A DNA stretch of 64,000 bases from an uncultured Pseudomonadota bacterium (GCA_913057905.1 CAJXPB010000008.1:1-64000), one strand, 5' to 3'; counted from the first letter of the stretch, positions 9,188 to 17,538 are shown. Numbers and translations: made by a program. The notes: generated by a model not told the origin, from the sequence alone.

Positions 9188-10453
9188 TCACGTCACATCG
9201 AAGGTCATTCCCGCGCCGCGAAGTCGCTCGACCAGCGCCATGCCCATCGCCGAGGCGGGGGTCAGAATCCCCCCGTCGGCGATGCGCGAGTCCTCCGGAC
9301 CATCCAGGGCCAGACAGAGGGCCGATTCTCCCAGCATGGTCGCCGTGGCGCCGTATCCCGGGTCGCGGTCGGCGGCCACGGTCCCTTCGATCCGAAAGGG
9401 ATGGCCCTTCTCGGAGACGCCCTTTCCGACGATCATGACCTTGAAGTAGCCGTTTTCGATGGCGTCGCGGCTCGGTCCCTCGCCGGGCTCCGGCAACACG
9501 AATTTCTGAAGCAACCTTCGGGTCGGCCCAAGGGCCATCGCGCCGTTGAAGAGCGCCGACCCGGCCGAGAAGCTGCCGGCCGAGAGGGCGCCCGTGAAGC
9601 CATCGGCGAAGGCGGCGGATTCGGAGTAGTGAAAATCGCGGCCATAATCCCAGTCTCGAAGGGCGTTGCTCCGGCGGACGACCTTTTCGTTGACCGGCGC
9701 CATAAAGAAGGGGCCGGTCCAGCGTTCGACATCCTCGTCGTAGCGCGGACCGGTCTGGACTCCGCCGTCGGGCCCGGAGCGTTCTCCCTCGGGATTCAAC
9801 GCATACGGATCGCCGAGAATCTCGAGGATGCTCGGGTCTTCGGAGGCCTCGGACATCAGATTCGCCATGCTCTCGACGGTGCCCCCGCTGAATCCCCCGC
9901 TGGCTCCCATCAGAAAAAACTTCGCCTCTTTGCAGGAGGCCCCCCATTCCTGCTGGGCCTTGCGCTGAACCATCAGCGTGCCCAGATCACTCGGGATCGA
10001 ATCGAACCCGCAGCAGTGGACGATGCGCGCGTTCGCCTCCCGGGCGCGTTCGTGGAATCGGTCGATCATCTGGCGCACCCAGTGGACCTCGCCGGTCAGG
10101 TCACAGTAGTCGGTGCCGTTGTCGATACAGGCCTCGACGAGCTGGGTCCCGTATCGGGCGTAGGGTCCGACCGTCGAACAGACGACCCGGGCCCGCGACG
10201 CCATCGAATCGAGGCTTTCGCGGTTGTTCGCGTCGCCGACGATGATCGGGAGCTCGTCGAGATCTCCTCGTTCGACGAGTTCGTCGCGCAGCGACTTGAG
10301 CTTCGAGCGGTTGCGCCCGGCGATGGCCCAGTCGAGATCGCCGGCGCCGTCGGGCCCGGCCAGATATTCGGCCACCAGATTTCCCGCGAATCCCGTGGCG
10401 CCCCACAGGACGATGTCGAATTCCCGACTCTCACCGTCACCTTTTTCAGTCAT
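9188..10453 (-). CDS. Saccharopine dehydrogenase-like / trans-acting enoyl reductase family protein
   Basis: A 421-residue NAD(P)-dependent oxidoreductase of the family that includes mycobacterial trans-acting enoyl reductase and eukaryotic SCCPDH. The N terminus has the Rossmann motif GATGFAG (residues 18-24), followed by the AGRNRSKL second strand. Further features are TVGPYARYG and CGFDSIPSDLG, both typical of the family. The substrate is unknown; reduction of a lipid or polyketide-like double bond is possible. It converges with the membrane protein on its left and diverges from the SGNH hydrolase on its right. Length and motifs indicate an intact gene, unlike the broken relative at 42.3-42.9 kb. 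Confidence 0.85.
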   Translation of the reverse strand: MTEKGDGESREFDIVLWGATGFAGNLVAEYLAGPDGAGDLDWAIAGRNRSKLKSLRDELVERGDLDELPIIVGDANNRESLDSMASRARVVCSTVGPYARYGTQLVEACIDNGTDYCDLTGEVHWVRQMIDRFHERAREANARIVHCCGFDSIPSDLGTLMVQRKAQQEWGASCKEAKFFLMGASGGFSGGTVESMANLMSEASEDPSILEILGDPYALNPEGERSGPDGGVQTGPRYDEDVERWTGPFFMAPVNEKVVRRSNALRDWDYGRDFHYSESAAFADGFTGALSAGSFSAGSALFNGAMALGPTRRLLQKFVLPEPGEGPSRDAIENGYFKVMIVGKGVSEKGHPFRIEGTVAADRDPGYGATATMLGESALCLALDGPEDSRIADGGILTPASAMGMALVERLRGAGMTFDVT

Positions 10454-10617
10454 CCGTTACCCTTGAAATGAAGGAACATTCACCGTGCCCAAAGTGTAAT
10501 CGCGGGGCGCGTCAGGTGAAATTATGGACGAAATCGGCCTGGGATCGATGTTTGTCATGGAGCGTCGCATGCCTTAGTGCCCTCGCGAGTTCGAATCTCG
10601 ACGCTGGAGTCTTTGGA

Positions 10618-12030
10618 ATGAACTGGACTCACATATGGGCCGCCGTGCCGCTGGGCATCGTCCTGGCCATCACGGCGTCGGCCACGAAGGTCGCCGACAC
10701 CGACCCGGAGAGTCCTCTGCCCGCGGAATCCGAGGGACGGGCCGCATCGGAGACGAGCGCCGGGAAACTCTCGCCGATCGATGAGACGACGCGGCGAAAC
10801 CTGGTGGCTGCCGCCGAACCCTTCAGCCCGACCACGGGTCCCCATCGGCTGGAGGCCTTCTTTGGCTCGCTGCAACGCCTCGAGGATCCGAACTCGACCG
10901 AACGTGTCCACATCCTGCAACTGGGCGACTCTCACACCGCCGGCGACGGGTTGACCGGCCAACTTCGCCGCCGGTTTCAAGACGAATTCGGCGACGGAGG
11001 CCGCGGGTACGCGCCGCCGGGAGTCCCCTGGAGAGGTTACAGCCAAGAGGCGATGAGCTGGGCCACGAGCGGAGGCTGGCGAGCCCACCTGGGCATCCGA
11101 AACGACGATCACGGCCCCTGGGGTATCGCCGGCGTGCGCATGGACACCTACGGACCGGGCACCTGGGTTCAACGTGGTACCTGCGAATACTGCGACGGCG
11201 GCGAAGCCTTCGATGCGTTCTCGGTTCACTTCCTGCGCCAGCCGGGAGGCGGCAGCTTCGAGATCCAGGTCGATGGGCGAAATGTGAACACGGTCTCGAC
11301 GGCCGGGCCGCGGGGCATGGACGTCGTCCACGGTCGGGTCCCGGAGGGCCCGCACGAGTTGCGCATCAAGACAACCTCTGCAGGTCCCGTGGGTCTGTTT
11401 GGCATCTCGACCCGCCGTGGCAACGAGGGCCTCGTGTACTCGAATGTGGGGCTCAACGGAGCCACCGCCGGCGACTTCGGCGAAGCCATCGGCCCCCTGG
11501 CCCGCGCCGAACTCAGACGACTCTCCCCGGAGCTTGTCGTCTTCGCCTTCGGCACCAACGGCGCCTACAACCTCCACGAGTTCGCCCGCAGATACACCGA
11601 AAACCCGCGCGCCATCCGACAACAGCGCCGAAGGTGGGCGGCCGACTACCGACGGACCCTCAGACGGACGATGGACGTCGCCGGGGCAGCATCCTGTCTC
11701 GTTCTGACGCCGCCGGACCTGTCAGGAGGAGACGGCCGTGGGGGCCGACCCGCCGCTCTGAATTTCGTGATCGATACGCAGCACCGGGTCGCGGACGACC
11801 TGGGATGCGCCGTCTGGAATCAATCGACGGCGATGGGAGGGCCGGGGAGTATCGAGCGGTGGGCACAGAAGAACCCGAGGTGGGCGCAGACCGACGGCAA
11901 ACACTTGACGGTCCGCGGCTATCGCGCCGTCGCCGACCGGCTCTACGGTGACCTCATGGATGCATACCAGCGGTGGCTGTCGGGCACCGGCCGCGGGTTG
12001 CCGACGCGTCGCGTCGCCACCCGTCCGTAG
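10618..12030 (+). CDS. Secreted SGNH/GDSL-type hydrolase
   Basis: Predicted exported esterase or O-acetyl/deacetyl-type hydrolase acting on a lipid or cell-envelope glycan. Residues 1-20 form a signal peptide or anchor. The catalytic blocks are visible: ILQLGDSHTAGDG (block I, nucleophile Ser about residue 105), FAFGTNGAYN (block III) and DGKHLTVRGY (block V, Asp and His). An internal beta-rich insertion lies between blocks I and III, typical of two-domain SGNH proteins with a PG-O-acetylhydrolase-like layout. The start at 10618 follows CTGGAG with good spacing and gives a plausible signal peptide; an open frame continues upstream to 10468 but lacks one. 470 residues. Its neighbours do not reveal the substrate. 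Confidence 0.8.
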   Translation: MNWTHIWAAVPLGIVLAITASATKVADTDPESPLPAESEGRAASETSAGKLSPIDETTRRNLVAAAEPFSPTTGPHRLEAFFGSLQRLEDPNSTERVHILQLGDSHTAGDGLTGQLRRRFQDEFGDGGRGYAPPGVPWRGYSQEAMSWATSGGWRAHLGIRNDDHGPWGIAGVRMDTYGPGTWVQRGTCEYCDGGEAFDAFSVHFLRQPGGGSFEIQVDGRNVNTVSTAGPRGMDVVHGRVPEGPHELRIKTTSAGPVGLFGISTRRGNEGLVYSNVGLNGATAGDFGEAIGPLARAELRRLSPELVVFAFGTNGAYNLHEFARRYTENPRAIRQQRRRWAADYRRTLRRTMDVAGAASCLVLTPPDLSGGDGRGGRPAALNFVIDTQHRVADDLGCAVWNQSTAMGGPGSIERWAQKNPRWAQTDGKHLTVRGYRAVADRLYGDLMDAYQRWLSGTGRGLPTRRVATRP

Positions 12031-12038
12031 ACAGACAC

Positions 12039-12479
12039 CTAAAAGTACGTACTCGACGGCTCGGCCAGCGTGTCGGTCGATTCGGCTCCGTGAACAACCG
12101 TCACCATGATGTCTTCGTCATCGCGGACGGTCTGGAATTTGCCCTGCGAGATAATCAGCTCGGGCAGAAACACCGTGGCGTCCTGAAACGTCGACAGGAC
12201 GTCTACGAACGGAATGATCGAATCGAAGGTCGGCAGAAACTCCAGCCGAAGAAGGGCCTCGTGGGGCGTATCCAGTCCCGGTTCCTTGCGGGGCCCATCG
12301 ACGGCGAGCGTGTCGTCCTCGACCGAGCAGTCGACGCTGTAGAGGTTGCCGTCCGAGACGACCTCCAGGATCGCCCGTTTGAGGAGCCCCTGGTTTTGGA
12401 GCCGCTCGATCGCCGCAGCGGCCTGGGCCCAATGTTTGGCGGCGTTTGAGTTCAGTGTGTCCGGCTTTTGAATCGTCAT
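12039..12479 (-). CDS. Hypothetical 146-residue protein
   Basis: I do not recognise a family. The product is a soluble, acidic protein without signal peptide or membrane segment. Its central part (ALLRLEFLPTFDSIIPFVDV) looks like a mixed alpha/beta fold. GGGAGGCAG lies just upstream of the ATG at 12479, and codon usage resembles neighbouring real genes, so the frame is probably expressed. It converges with the SGNH hydrolase gene, with eight bases between stops. About 325 bases separate its start from the XRE regulator on the other strand. Confidence 0.6.
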   Translation of the reverse strand: MTIQKPDTLNSNAAKHWAQAAAAIERLQNQGLLKRAILEVVSDGNLYSVDCSVEDDTLAVDGPRKEPGLDTPHEALLRLEFLPTFDSIIPFVDVLSTFQDATVFLPELIISQGKFQTVRDDEDIMVTVVHGAESTDTLAEPSSTYF

Positions 12480-12689
12480 AAGTTACTCTGCCTCCCTGAT
12501 GACCAAAAGTGTGGGCGCCGACGAGCCGTCATCAATAGCCCGCCTCACCCTGTTTAGTCTGCCCTATGTACCCGCGACGAAGCAACACTCCCTGAAACTC
12601 CATCATGTTTGCCCGGGCGGGGATTCCCACATACTATCGTAGAATATCCGGTCTTTGCTTGAATTATCCCGCGATACGGGGGAGAACTA

Positions 12690-12785
12690 ATGGTGTCGTA
12701 CTTCATTGTCACAGAGCAACCGGTCGATGTCGGAGGTTGCCCGATGATCCGAAGACTTTCGTCCGCTGACAACCGGCTCCGATAG
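12690..12785 (+). CDS. Possible 31-residue leader ORF upstream of the XRE gene
   Basis: A very short frame starting at ATG 12690, after GGGGGAGAACTA, and ending at TAG 12785, 19 bases before the XRE regulator. It encodes one mildly hydrophobic start (MVSYFIVTEQPVDVGG) and a basic end. The ribosome-binding site is the only support. The rest of the 12480-12804 interval shows no gene and is less GC-rich than its surroundings. Confidence 0.2.
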   Translation: MVSYFIVTEQPVDVGGCPMIRRLSSADNRLR

Positions 12786-12804
12786 CGTGTAGAGAATAGC
12801 TCCC

Positions 12805-13032
12805 ATGTTTGGAGACGTCTTACGTACATATCGCAAGGAAAGCGGCCTCACTCAGGAGGAGCTCGCCCACCGTGCCGAGATCCATCGCACCTACGTGAGC
12901 CTCCTGGAGCGCAACGAGAAGTCCCCGACTCTCAACGTCCTGTTTCGCATCTGCAAGGCGCTGGAAGTGCGCCCCTCCGAGGTGCTCGACGGCGTCGAAG
13001 AGTCGATGGATGACGGCGAGCGCTGGTGGTAG
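12805..13032 (+). CDS. XRE/Cro-family helix-turn-helix regulator
   Basis: A 75-residue single-domain DNA-binding protein. The five-helix Cro/C1 domain fills it: helix 2-turn-helix 3 is LTQEELAHRAEIHRTYVSLLER (about residues 15-36), followed by SPTLNVLFRICKAL. There is no sensor or dimerisation domain, only an acidic tail. Such proteins are often restriction-modification or element-linked controllers, but no such partner is seen. Its TAG stop forms the first three bases of a 75-bp direct repeat that marks the left edge of an apparent insertion. The gene may thus be the chromosomal neighbour of that insertion rather than part of it. Confidence 0.85.
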   Translation: MFGDVLRTYRKESGLTQEELAHRAEIHRTYVSLLERNEKSPTLNVLFRICKALEVRPSEVLDGVEESMDDGERWW

Positions 13033-13104
13033 TCCCGGGGCGGGACGATCCAATCTGTGACGGCCTATACCTGTAAGCCCATGGAATCCCTGCGGATTCT
13101 GTGG
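13030..13104 (+). repeat. Left copy of 75-bp direct repeat (DR-L) flanking a 4.6-kb segment
   Basis: Matches 17594-17668 at 71 of 75 positions by direct comparison; the differences are three near 13047-13050 and one at 13072. It starts at the XRE stop codon. It contains a perfect hairpin GTCCCG-GGG-CGGGAC (13032-13046) and a second imperfect hairpin around GGAATCC-CTGC-GGATTC (13083-13099). The arrangement resembles attL/attR left by an element that entered a convergent-gene terminator. Confidence 0.85.
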
Positions 13105-13406
13105 GCTGATGGGTCTTCTTGTCTGTCTGAAGACCCGTTCTAAATGTTTGCTAAATGTTTTGGTGGGGGTGTCAGCGCGTCGTGCACGCGAACCAACACC
13201 CTGCGTTCATCGGGACCTCGCCGGTTGCCTCGTTGCGCCCCGCTATGCCCTGCACGGCGCCTGGCCGCCTGCACGAGGAGCTGCCATTCACCAGGAAGTG
13301 CAACGATTTGTTCGACCAAGCTAATATGTTATATGTGGCGTAGACATCTTTCGACATCGCGCGGTGGAATCCGCTCTCTCCACATTTGGTCTCAGGGAAG
13401 CTTGCG
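13105..13406 (+). promoter_or_regulatory. Left-end non-coding region of the inserted segment
   Basis: No gene seen. An 8-bp stem with a ten-base loop (GGGTCTTC 13111-13118 with GAAGACCC 13129-13136) could act as a terminator-like hairpin, though no long T run follows. TAAATGTTT occurs twice in tandem from 13141. Further right, TTGTTC and TATATG-like hexamers around 13315-13337 could serve as a weak promoter for the following secreted-protein gene; AGGGA stands ahead of ATG 13407. Confidence 0.35.
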
Positions 13407-14038
13407 ATGAATGTGACGGACGCGTGTGCATTGTTTGTCGCTACCTGTGCAGCCATCGGGTGCCTTGCGGTCCCGGAAAATGGGTTCGCACAGGCCTGGG
13501 AAGATACAACCTGTGAGCGGAAAGCGCCAGAAGGGCAAGACGCCTGTGATGCGACCCCGTTTGAGAGCGCAAACGCCGGCTCAACCTCGGCCGAATCGTA
13601 CCACTACACCACCGACCACACGATGACCTCTCGACAATTCCTTTACGGTGACCTTGGAGGTCCTGGCTCAAACTTCTTCTCGCTTGCCACCTAACGAACG
13701 TCGGAGAGGCGCTTGAGTTTGCCTGCGACGGCGCGGTCGTCGAATTCCCGAATGGCGAATCTCGCGACTATGTCACATTCGTCTTCTCCGAGTTCTCCGG
13801 TGATTCGAATGGCGTCAACTTTCTGGCTGTCAATGCCTCCGGAACCGTCATCGATGAAGCTACGAAGCGGGCCCCTCCCCAGGAGTTCGAAGTAGTCACC
13901 CTGGGACCGCACCCCAATAGCGGTTCATCCTATGACATCCAGAAAGTGTACATGTGGCATGTCGATGACATGTGCAGTATTGACTGCGCCGAACCGGTAA
14001 TTAGCGAAGTGCGCGCCTGTGACGTGAACTTTCCCTGA
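13407..14038 (+). pseudogene. Frameshifted small secreted protein, paralogue of the gene at 16236
   Basis: The reading frame starts at ATG 13407, after AGGGA, with a signal peptide ending about VPENGFAQA, and is open to a TAA at about 13692-13694. The next frame then continues without interruption to TGA 14036-14038. Joining the two frames with one restored base (TAC instead of TAA) gives ...YTNVGEALEFACD..., which aligns with GYTDFGTAVKIGCD of the gene at 16236. Other matching blocks are DYVTFVF/RYVTFLV, FLAVNASGTVIDEA/ILAVDNNGDIVDQA and ISEVRACD/IGEIRACG. So this is a single-base-deletion pseudogene, or a sequencing error, of an approximately 210-residue secreted protein of unknown function. 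It lies 13 bases upstream of the TSP3 lipoprotein gene, probably as one transcript. Confidence 0.8.
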
Positions 14039-14051
14039 CTGGTGGCTGGCT

Positions 14052-16193
14052 ATGAGTCATCGATTGCGACATGACTGGGCGGTAGGCCCCGTGAGCATCT
14101 GCATCGTGTTGTTCGTAGTCCCGGCCATCGGATGCGAGGATCCCGTGCCGTCGGACCCTGCAGCCGATGCCGGCCCCTCGGATGCGGAGGTCTCGGACGC
14201 CGGGGATCTCGGGACTGAGGATGCCGACGCAGCGGCGGACACATCCGATGCGCGTGACGTCCATGATGCCGCAGACGTCCCGGAAGACACGCGGGATGCG
14301 CCGGACGATATCACCTCGCCCGACTCTGGCCCCTGCGCGCCGGACGCGACGGCGGATCGCGACGGGGATGGGCTGCGGGATTGTAAAGAGGCCACACTCT
14401 GCACCGACCCGCTGGACGGCGATACCGACGGCGACGGGCTCAGTGACATCGAAGAACTCGGCCACGGCACAGACCCGTGCGACCCGGACACCGACGGCGA
14501 TGGGGTCTCGGACTACCGAGAGATACAGGTCGGCCTGAACCCGACCGACCCAACGACCTACGGTGACACCTCCGACAGCGAACAGTGGGTCGCCCGGGCC
14601 TGCCGCACCCACAGCCCGCAGGCAGTCGACTACTACACCTCCGGGCCCGGCAACTGGACGATCGCCCTGCCCAAGAGCATGTCGAACTACCAGACCCTTC
14701 CCACCCCGGGATATGCGGCCCCGCCGGCCGTGGGCATCTACGGGGATCCGCTTCGAAACCTCGTGGGCATGGTACTGGCGGTCCGGGCCCCGAATGGCAA
14801 CGCCAATCCGTCTGACGCGCTGGACGGTCCGCTGCGTCAGGCCGTCGACGCCCAAGGCGACATTACCCTGAACTACCTGGATGGCACCTACACGACCCAC
14901 GACGGCAAACTCGCCGCCAATCTGGACCTGGAAGTGACGACCGACGCCCCGACGACGGCCAAGAAGCTGCGCGAGCAGATCCTCTATTCGGTCTCGTCGA
15001 CTCTGGAGCCAGGCGACGTGCAGAACCTGCCGTCTACGGTTGGCCCCGAGCACACGAAATTTCGCATCGAAGCGACCGCCCTGCGCCGACGGCCCGCATC
15101 CCGGCCGGCCAACGTCCTGTACTCGATCAACATTGTGCCGACCTCGATCTATCGCAGCCGGGCCAGCGTAGAACGAGCGATCGATGACCTGTCGAACGGC
15201 TCGCATCTGGCCGATGCGTCAGCGTCTGCCCTTCCGAACTGCCACCGCCAGAAATTGACAAGCCAGTCCTCCAAGGTCGATTTCTTCTGGGTCCTACCGT
15301 GGAAAGGCAGCATAGGCGAAGAAATGAAGTTCATCGACAACTTTGCCGATGACTTTGCCGCGGCCCTCAAATCGAGTCGCATCGATCATCGATTCGGCGT
15401 CACGCAGGCCTGTCCAACTGACGATGGTTTAATGGAACTCCCCCCCGGATGGCACCGCAGTGCTTCCATATTGAAGACGTCCATCCAGCGTGCTTATGAA
15501 TGTCTCGGACTTGGAAATCCGTCAAGTCGATGGCTTTGCAATGCAGTTCCACAAGATCAGCATGCCCTTCAGAACGCATGGCAAGGCATCAGCCATATGA
15601 AAGGAATCGGGGGATCGAACCCCACTCCTGATGAGACGCTCCGGGCCGATGCGGAGTTGTTTACCATCATCATCAACGACGAGCCGGCACGGGGGCCCAA
15701 GCGCATGCAGGCTATTAAGACGCTGTCCTCCTGGTCAACGGTCTTTAGCTACATTCCCTACACCTTAATTAGCGGCGGCGGTGCTACTATTTGTGATGGC
15801 TCGTTCACGGGACCGCAAGATCTTGATCCCTATAAGAAAGTCGCAGCCGAGTCGGGTGGCGCCTTTCTTGATATGTGCCTGTTTCGCGACGGCAAGGAGA
15901 TGCTCGATCGCATCTTCGAAAAGGCGCTGGCCGAGACCTCCGCCTACGAGCTGGCGAGACGTCCTATCTCAAGCACCCTGGAAGTCTTCATGAATGGTCA
16001 GTGGGTGCCTCGAAGCGAGGAAAATGGCTACACCTACTCGCCGGGCTCCAACACCCTCGTCTTCCACGGAAGTTATAAAGCATCCCGCAATATCGCCGAC
16101 AGCGGCCCGCCGTCTCTGATCGCCGTTCACTACGACACCTACATCGCCGGCTGCAAAGCCACCGGCACTGTGGACAGCTGCCCTCGCCCCTAG
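14052..16193 (+). CDS. Lipoprotein with thrombospondin type-3 repeats and a degenerate VWA-like domain
   Basis: A 713-residue predicted outer-surface lipoprotein: lipobox AIGC (Cys28), a long Asp/Ala-rich low-complexity linker (about 30-95), then three calcium-binding DxDGDGxxD repeats at about residues 98-165. A large domain follows whose segment VDFFWVLPWKGSIGEEMKF (about residue 415) sits where VWA domains carry VDxxFVxDxSGSM. The DxSxS metal-site residues are replaced, so a canonical MIDAS is absent. The C-terminal 150 residues are beta-rich. Function is unknown; adhesion or surface binding is a family-level guess. It is flanked by two paralogous small secreted proteins within the direct-repeat-bounded segment. 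Base composition in 15240-15900 looks less GC-rich than in the neighbouring core genes. Confidence 0.75.
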   Translation: MSHRLRHDWAVGPVSICIVLFVVPAIGCEDPVPSDPAADAGPSDAEVSDAGDLGTEDADAAADTSDARDVHDAADVPEDTRDAPDDITSPDSGPCAPDATADRDGDGLRDCKEATLCTDPLDGDTDGDGLSDIEELGHGTDPCDPDTDGDGVSDYREIQVGLNPTDPTTYGDTSDSEQWVARACRTHSPQAVDYYTSGPGNWTIALPKSMSNYQTLPTPGYAAPPAVGIYGDPLRNLVGMVLAVRAPNGNANPSDALDGPLRQAVDAQGDITLNYLDGTYTTHDGKLAANLDLEVTTDAPTTAKKLREQILYSVSSTLEPGDVQNLPSTVGPEHTKFRIEATALRRRPASRPANVLYSINIVPTSIYRSRASVERAIDDLSNGSHLADASASALPNCHRQKLTSQSSKVDFFWVLPWKGSIGEEMKFIDNFADDFAAALKSSRIDHRFGVTQACPTDDGLMELPPGWHRSASILKTSIQRAYECLGLGNPSSRWLCNAVPQDQHALQNAWQGISHMKGIGGSNPTPDETLRADAELFTIIINDEPARGPKRMQAIKTLSSWSTVFSYIPYTLISGGGATICDGSFTGPQDLDPYKKVAAESGGAFLDMCLFRDGKEMLDRIFEKALAETSAYELARRPISSTLEVFMNGQWVPRSEENGYTYSPGSNTLVFHGSYKASRNIADSGPPSLIAVHYDTYIAGCKATGTVDSCPRP

Positions 16194-16235
16194 CCTACGA
16201 GGTTCATCGATTCTGTGACGTCAACGGAGTTTGAG

Positions 16236-16844
16236 ATGCAGAATTCGAACAGTTCAAGATCGCTCTTCTTGTGGATCGTCTCGGCCGGAATCGTTTTTGT
16301 CGGATTCGCTCCTCAAGCGCCAGCACAGTCCAACCCCGGCCCAACGTGTACCGCTGTCGATCCGGACAGATGTAACATCGAAACGTTCGACGGCGCATCC
16401 AGCGGAAACAAGGGTACATCGTGGACGTCGCCCAAGGGCTGGCAATTTGATGTGCTCAACTACGTCACCAATATCAACGTTCAAACTGGTTACACCGATT
16501 TCGGCACAGCAGTCAAAATCGGCTGCGATACCACCAAAATCGAGCTTCCCAATGACCCGATCCGCTATGTGACGTTTCTAGTCAACGGGGATACTCCAGG
16601 GCAAGGAAGGATGGACATTCTCGCGGTGGATAATAACGGAGATATCGTCGACCAGGCCTACCGCTTCAACGCTGACAGCCACGGCGCCGAAGCCGTCTAT
16701 CTGGGGCCAATCGACGACAACGACCCGGCACTCGATAAGACCGTGATTCACACCATTCGGGATCCGAATGTCGCCTGTCAGCCTCGCTGCAGCAAGATCT
16801 TCATCGGCGAGATTCGGGCATGTGGGACACCGACAACGAACTGA
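16236..16844 (+). CDS. Small secreted protein, intact paralogue of the pseudogene at 13407
   Basis: A 202-residue exported protein of unknown function. The start at ATG 16236 follows CGGAGTTTG and gives a clean signal peptide ending near APQAPAQS. The mature part begins with a Cys pair (CTAVDPDRC), contains a predicted beta-sandwich (residues about 60-170), and ends in CQPRCSKIFIGEIRACG. That arrangement of Cys residues is shared with the upstream pseudogene. The fold resembles secreted beta-sandwich or lectin-like domains only in general outline. It begins 42 bases after the TSP3 lipoprotein stop, suggesting co-transcription and possibly a joint surface complex. Confidence 0.7.
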   Translation: MQNSNSSRSLFLWIVSAGIVFVGFAPQAPAQSNPGPTCTAVDPDRCNIETFDGASSGNKGTSWTSPKGWQFDVLNYVTNINVQTGYTDFGTAVKIGCDTTKIELPNDPIRYVTFLVNGDTPGQGRMDILAVDNNGDIVDQAYRFNADSHGAEAVYLGPIDDNDPALDKTVIHTIRDPNVACQPRCSKIFIGEIRACGTPTTN

Positions 16845-17100
16845 TCTGTCAGTCGCCACATCGAGTTCCTGTGATTCATGATGGACAAATAGGGGGCCGA
16901 AATATCTCGAAGAAGCCGAGAGAGGAGAGTTCATGCCCCTATCAAAGTCGGGACGACTCTGAGGTCCCCTCGCGAAATAGCAGCCTCCCGAGACTCAAAC
17001 CCCACGATATCCGGAAGAACCCCAAAAATACTACCAATTCGGAATAAAGGGCAGTTCATTCACACAGGCCTAACTCCGGCGTTTCCCCAACTTTTCCATA
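16845..17100. other. Gene-free stretch in the inserted segment
   Basis: About 250 bases after the small secreted-protein gene with no supported frame. Composition is lower in GC than that of flanking core genes. I see no convincing terminator or promoter. Confidence 0.4.
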
Positions 17101-17104
17101 GAAG

Positions 17105-17158
17105 TACCGGAGGCGGGACTTGAACCCGCACGGCCAAGCGGCCATCGGATTTTGAATC
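17105..17158 (-). tRNA. 3' fragment of a tRNA-Leu (CAA), probable attachment-site remnant
   Basis: Read on the minus strand, the sequence runs from the anticodon loop (TTCAAAA, anticodon CAA) through a long variable arm (GATGGCCGCTTGGCCGTG) and a perfect T arm (GCGGG-TTCAAGT-CCCGC). It ends with a 3' acceptor strand CTCCGGT and discriminator A, without encoded CCA. The 5' half is missing: the sequence before the loop cannot form the anticodon stem and no D arm is present. Identity starting at the anticodon loop and running to the 3' end is the classic footprint of tyrosine-integrase integration into a tRNA gene. It is not expected to be a functional tRNA. Confidence 0.75.
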
Positions 17159-17257
17159 AACTCTGACCGGTTTCGGAAGATTTCAGATGGCCGTCATTCC
17201 ACAATGTTATCAATGACTTGCCCAAGATTCGGCCATTCCTTGATAACCCGTATTCTG

Positions 17258-17290
17258 GTCACATGTGTCCAAATATGTGTCCAAGTGACA
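17258..17290. repeat. Tandem ATGTGTCCAA repeats within an inverted GTCAC/GTGAC frame
   Basis: ATGTGTCCAA occurs twice with a 12-bp period (17263-17272 and 17275-17284), flanked by GTCAC (17259-17263) and GTGAC (17285-17289). It lies about 100 bp from the tRNA-Leu fragment. This resembles recombinase arm-type or regulator binding sites, but no protein can be assigned. Confidence 0.35.
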
Positions 17291-17327
17291 CGCGAAGAGG
17301 CCCCGCTCGATCTGAACTCCAACCCGT

Positions 17328-17538
17328 TCAGCCCGCAAGCCCGAGTTCCCGCAGAAAGTCACTCGAAAACATCGTCTTGCCAGCCGGAGTAAGAAACTCG
17401 TCCCGGGCCTCGAGCCACTTCTCTCGGCGGTCCCCCATAGACCTCTGCGACCCACTGAGCGCGCGGCGGTAGCGCCGGGTGTCTCGGCGTCAGAACGCGT
17501 TCCAAGTGCTCGTGCAGCCTTCGTTGAGTCAATCCCGT
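17328..17538 (-). pseudogene. Broken C-terminal remnant of an unknown protein
   Basis: On the minus strand one frame is open from about 17538 and reads ...PALPPRAQWVAEVYG. A second frame after the five-base G tract (plus-strand C run at 17432-17436) reads DRREKWLEARDEFLT...FLRELGLAG and stops at 17328. Dropping one G joins them into a natural-looking hydrophilic C-terminal sequence of roughly 67 residues. The 5' part is missing; an in-frame stop precedes it. I do not recognise the family. It adds to the picture of decay inside the repeat-bounded segment. Confidence 0.4.
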
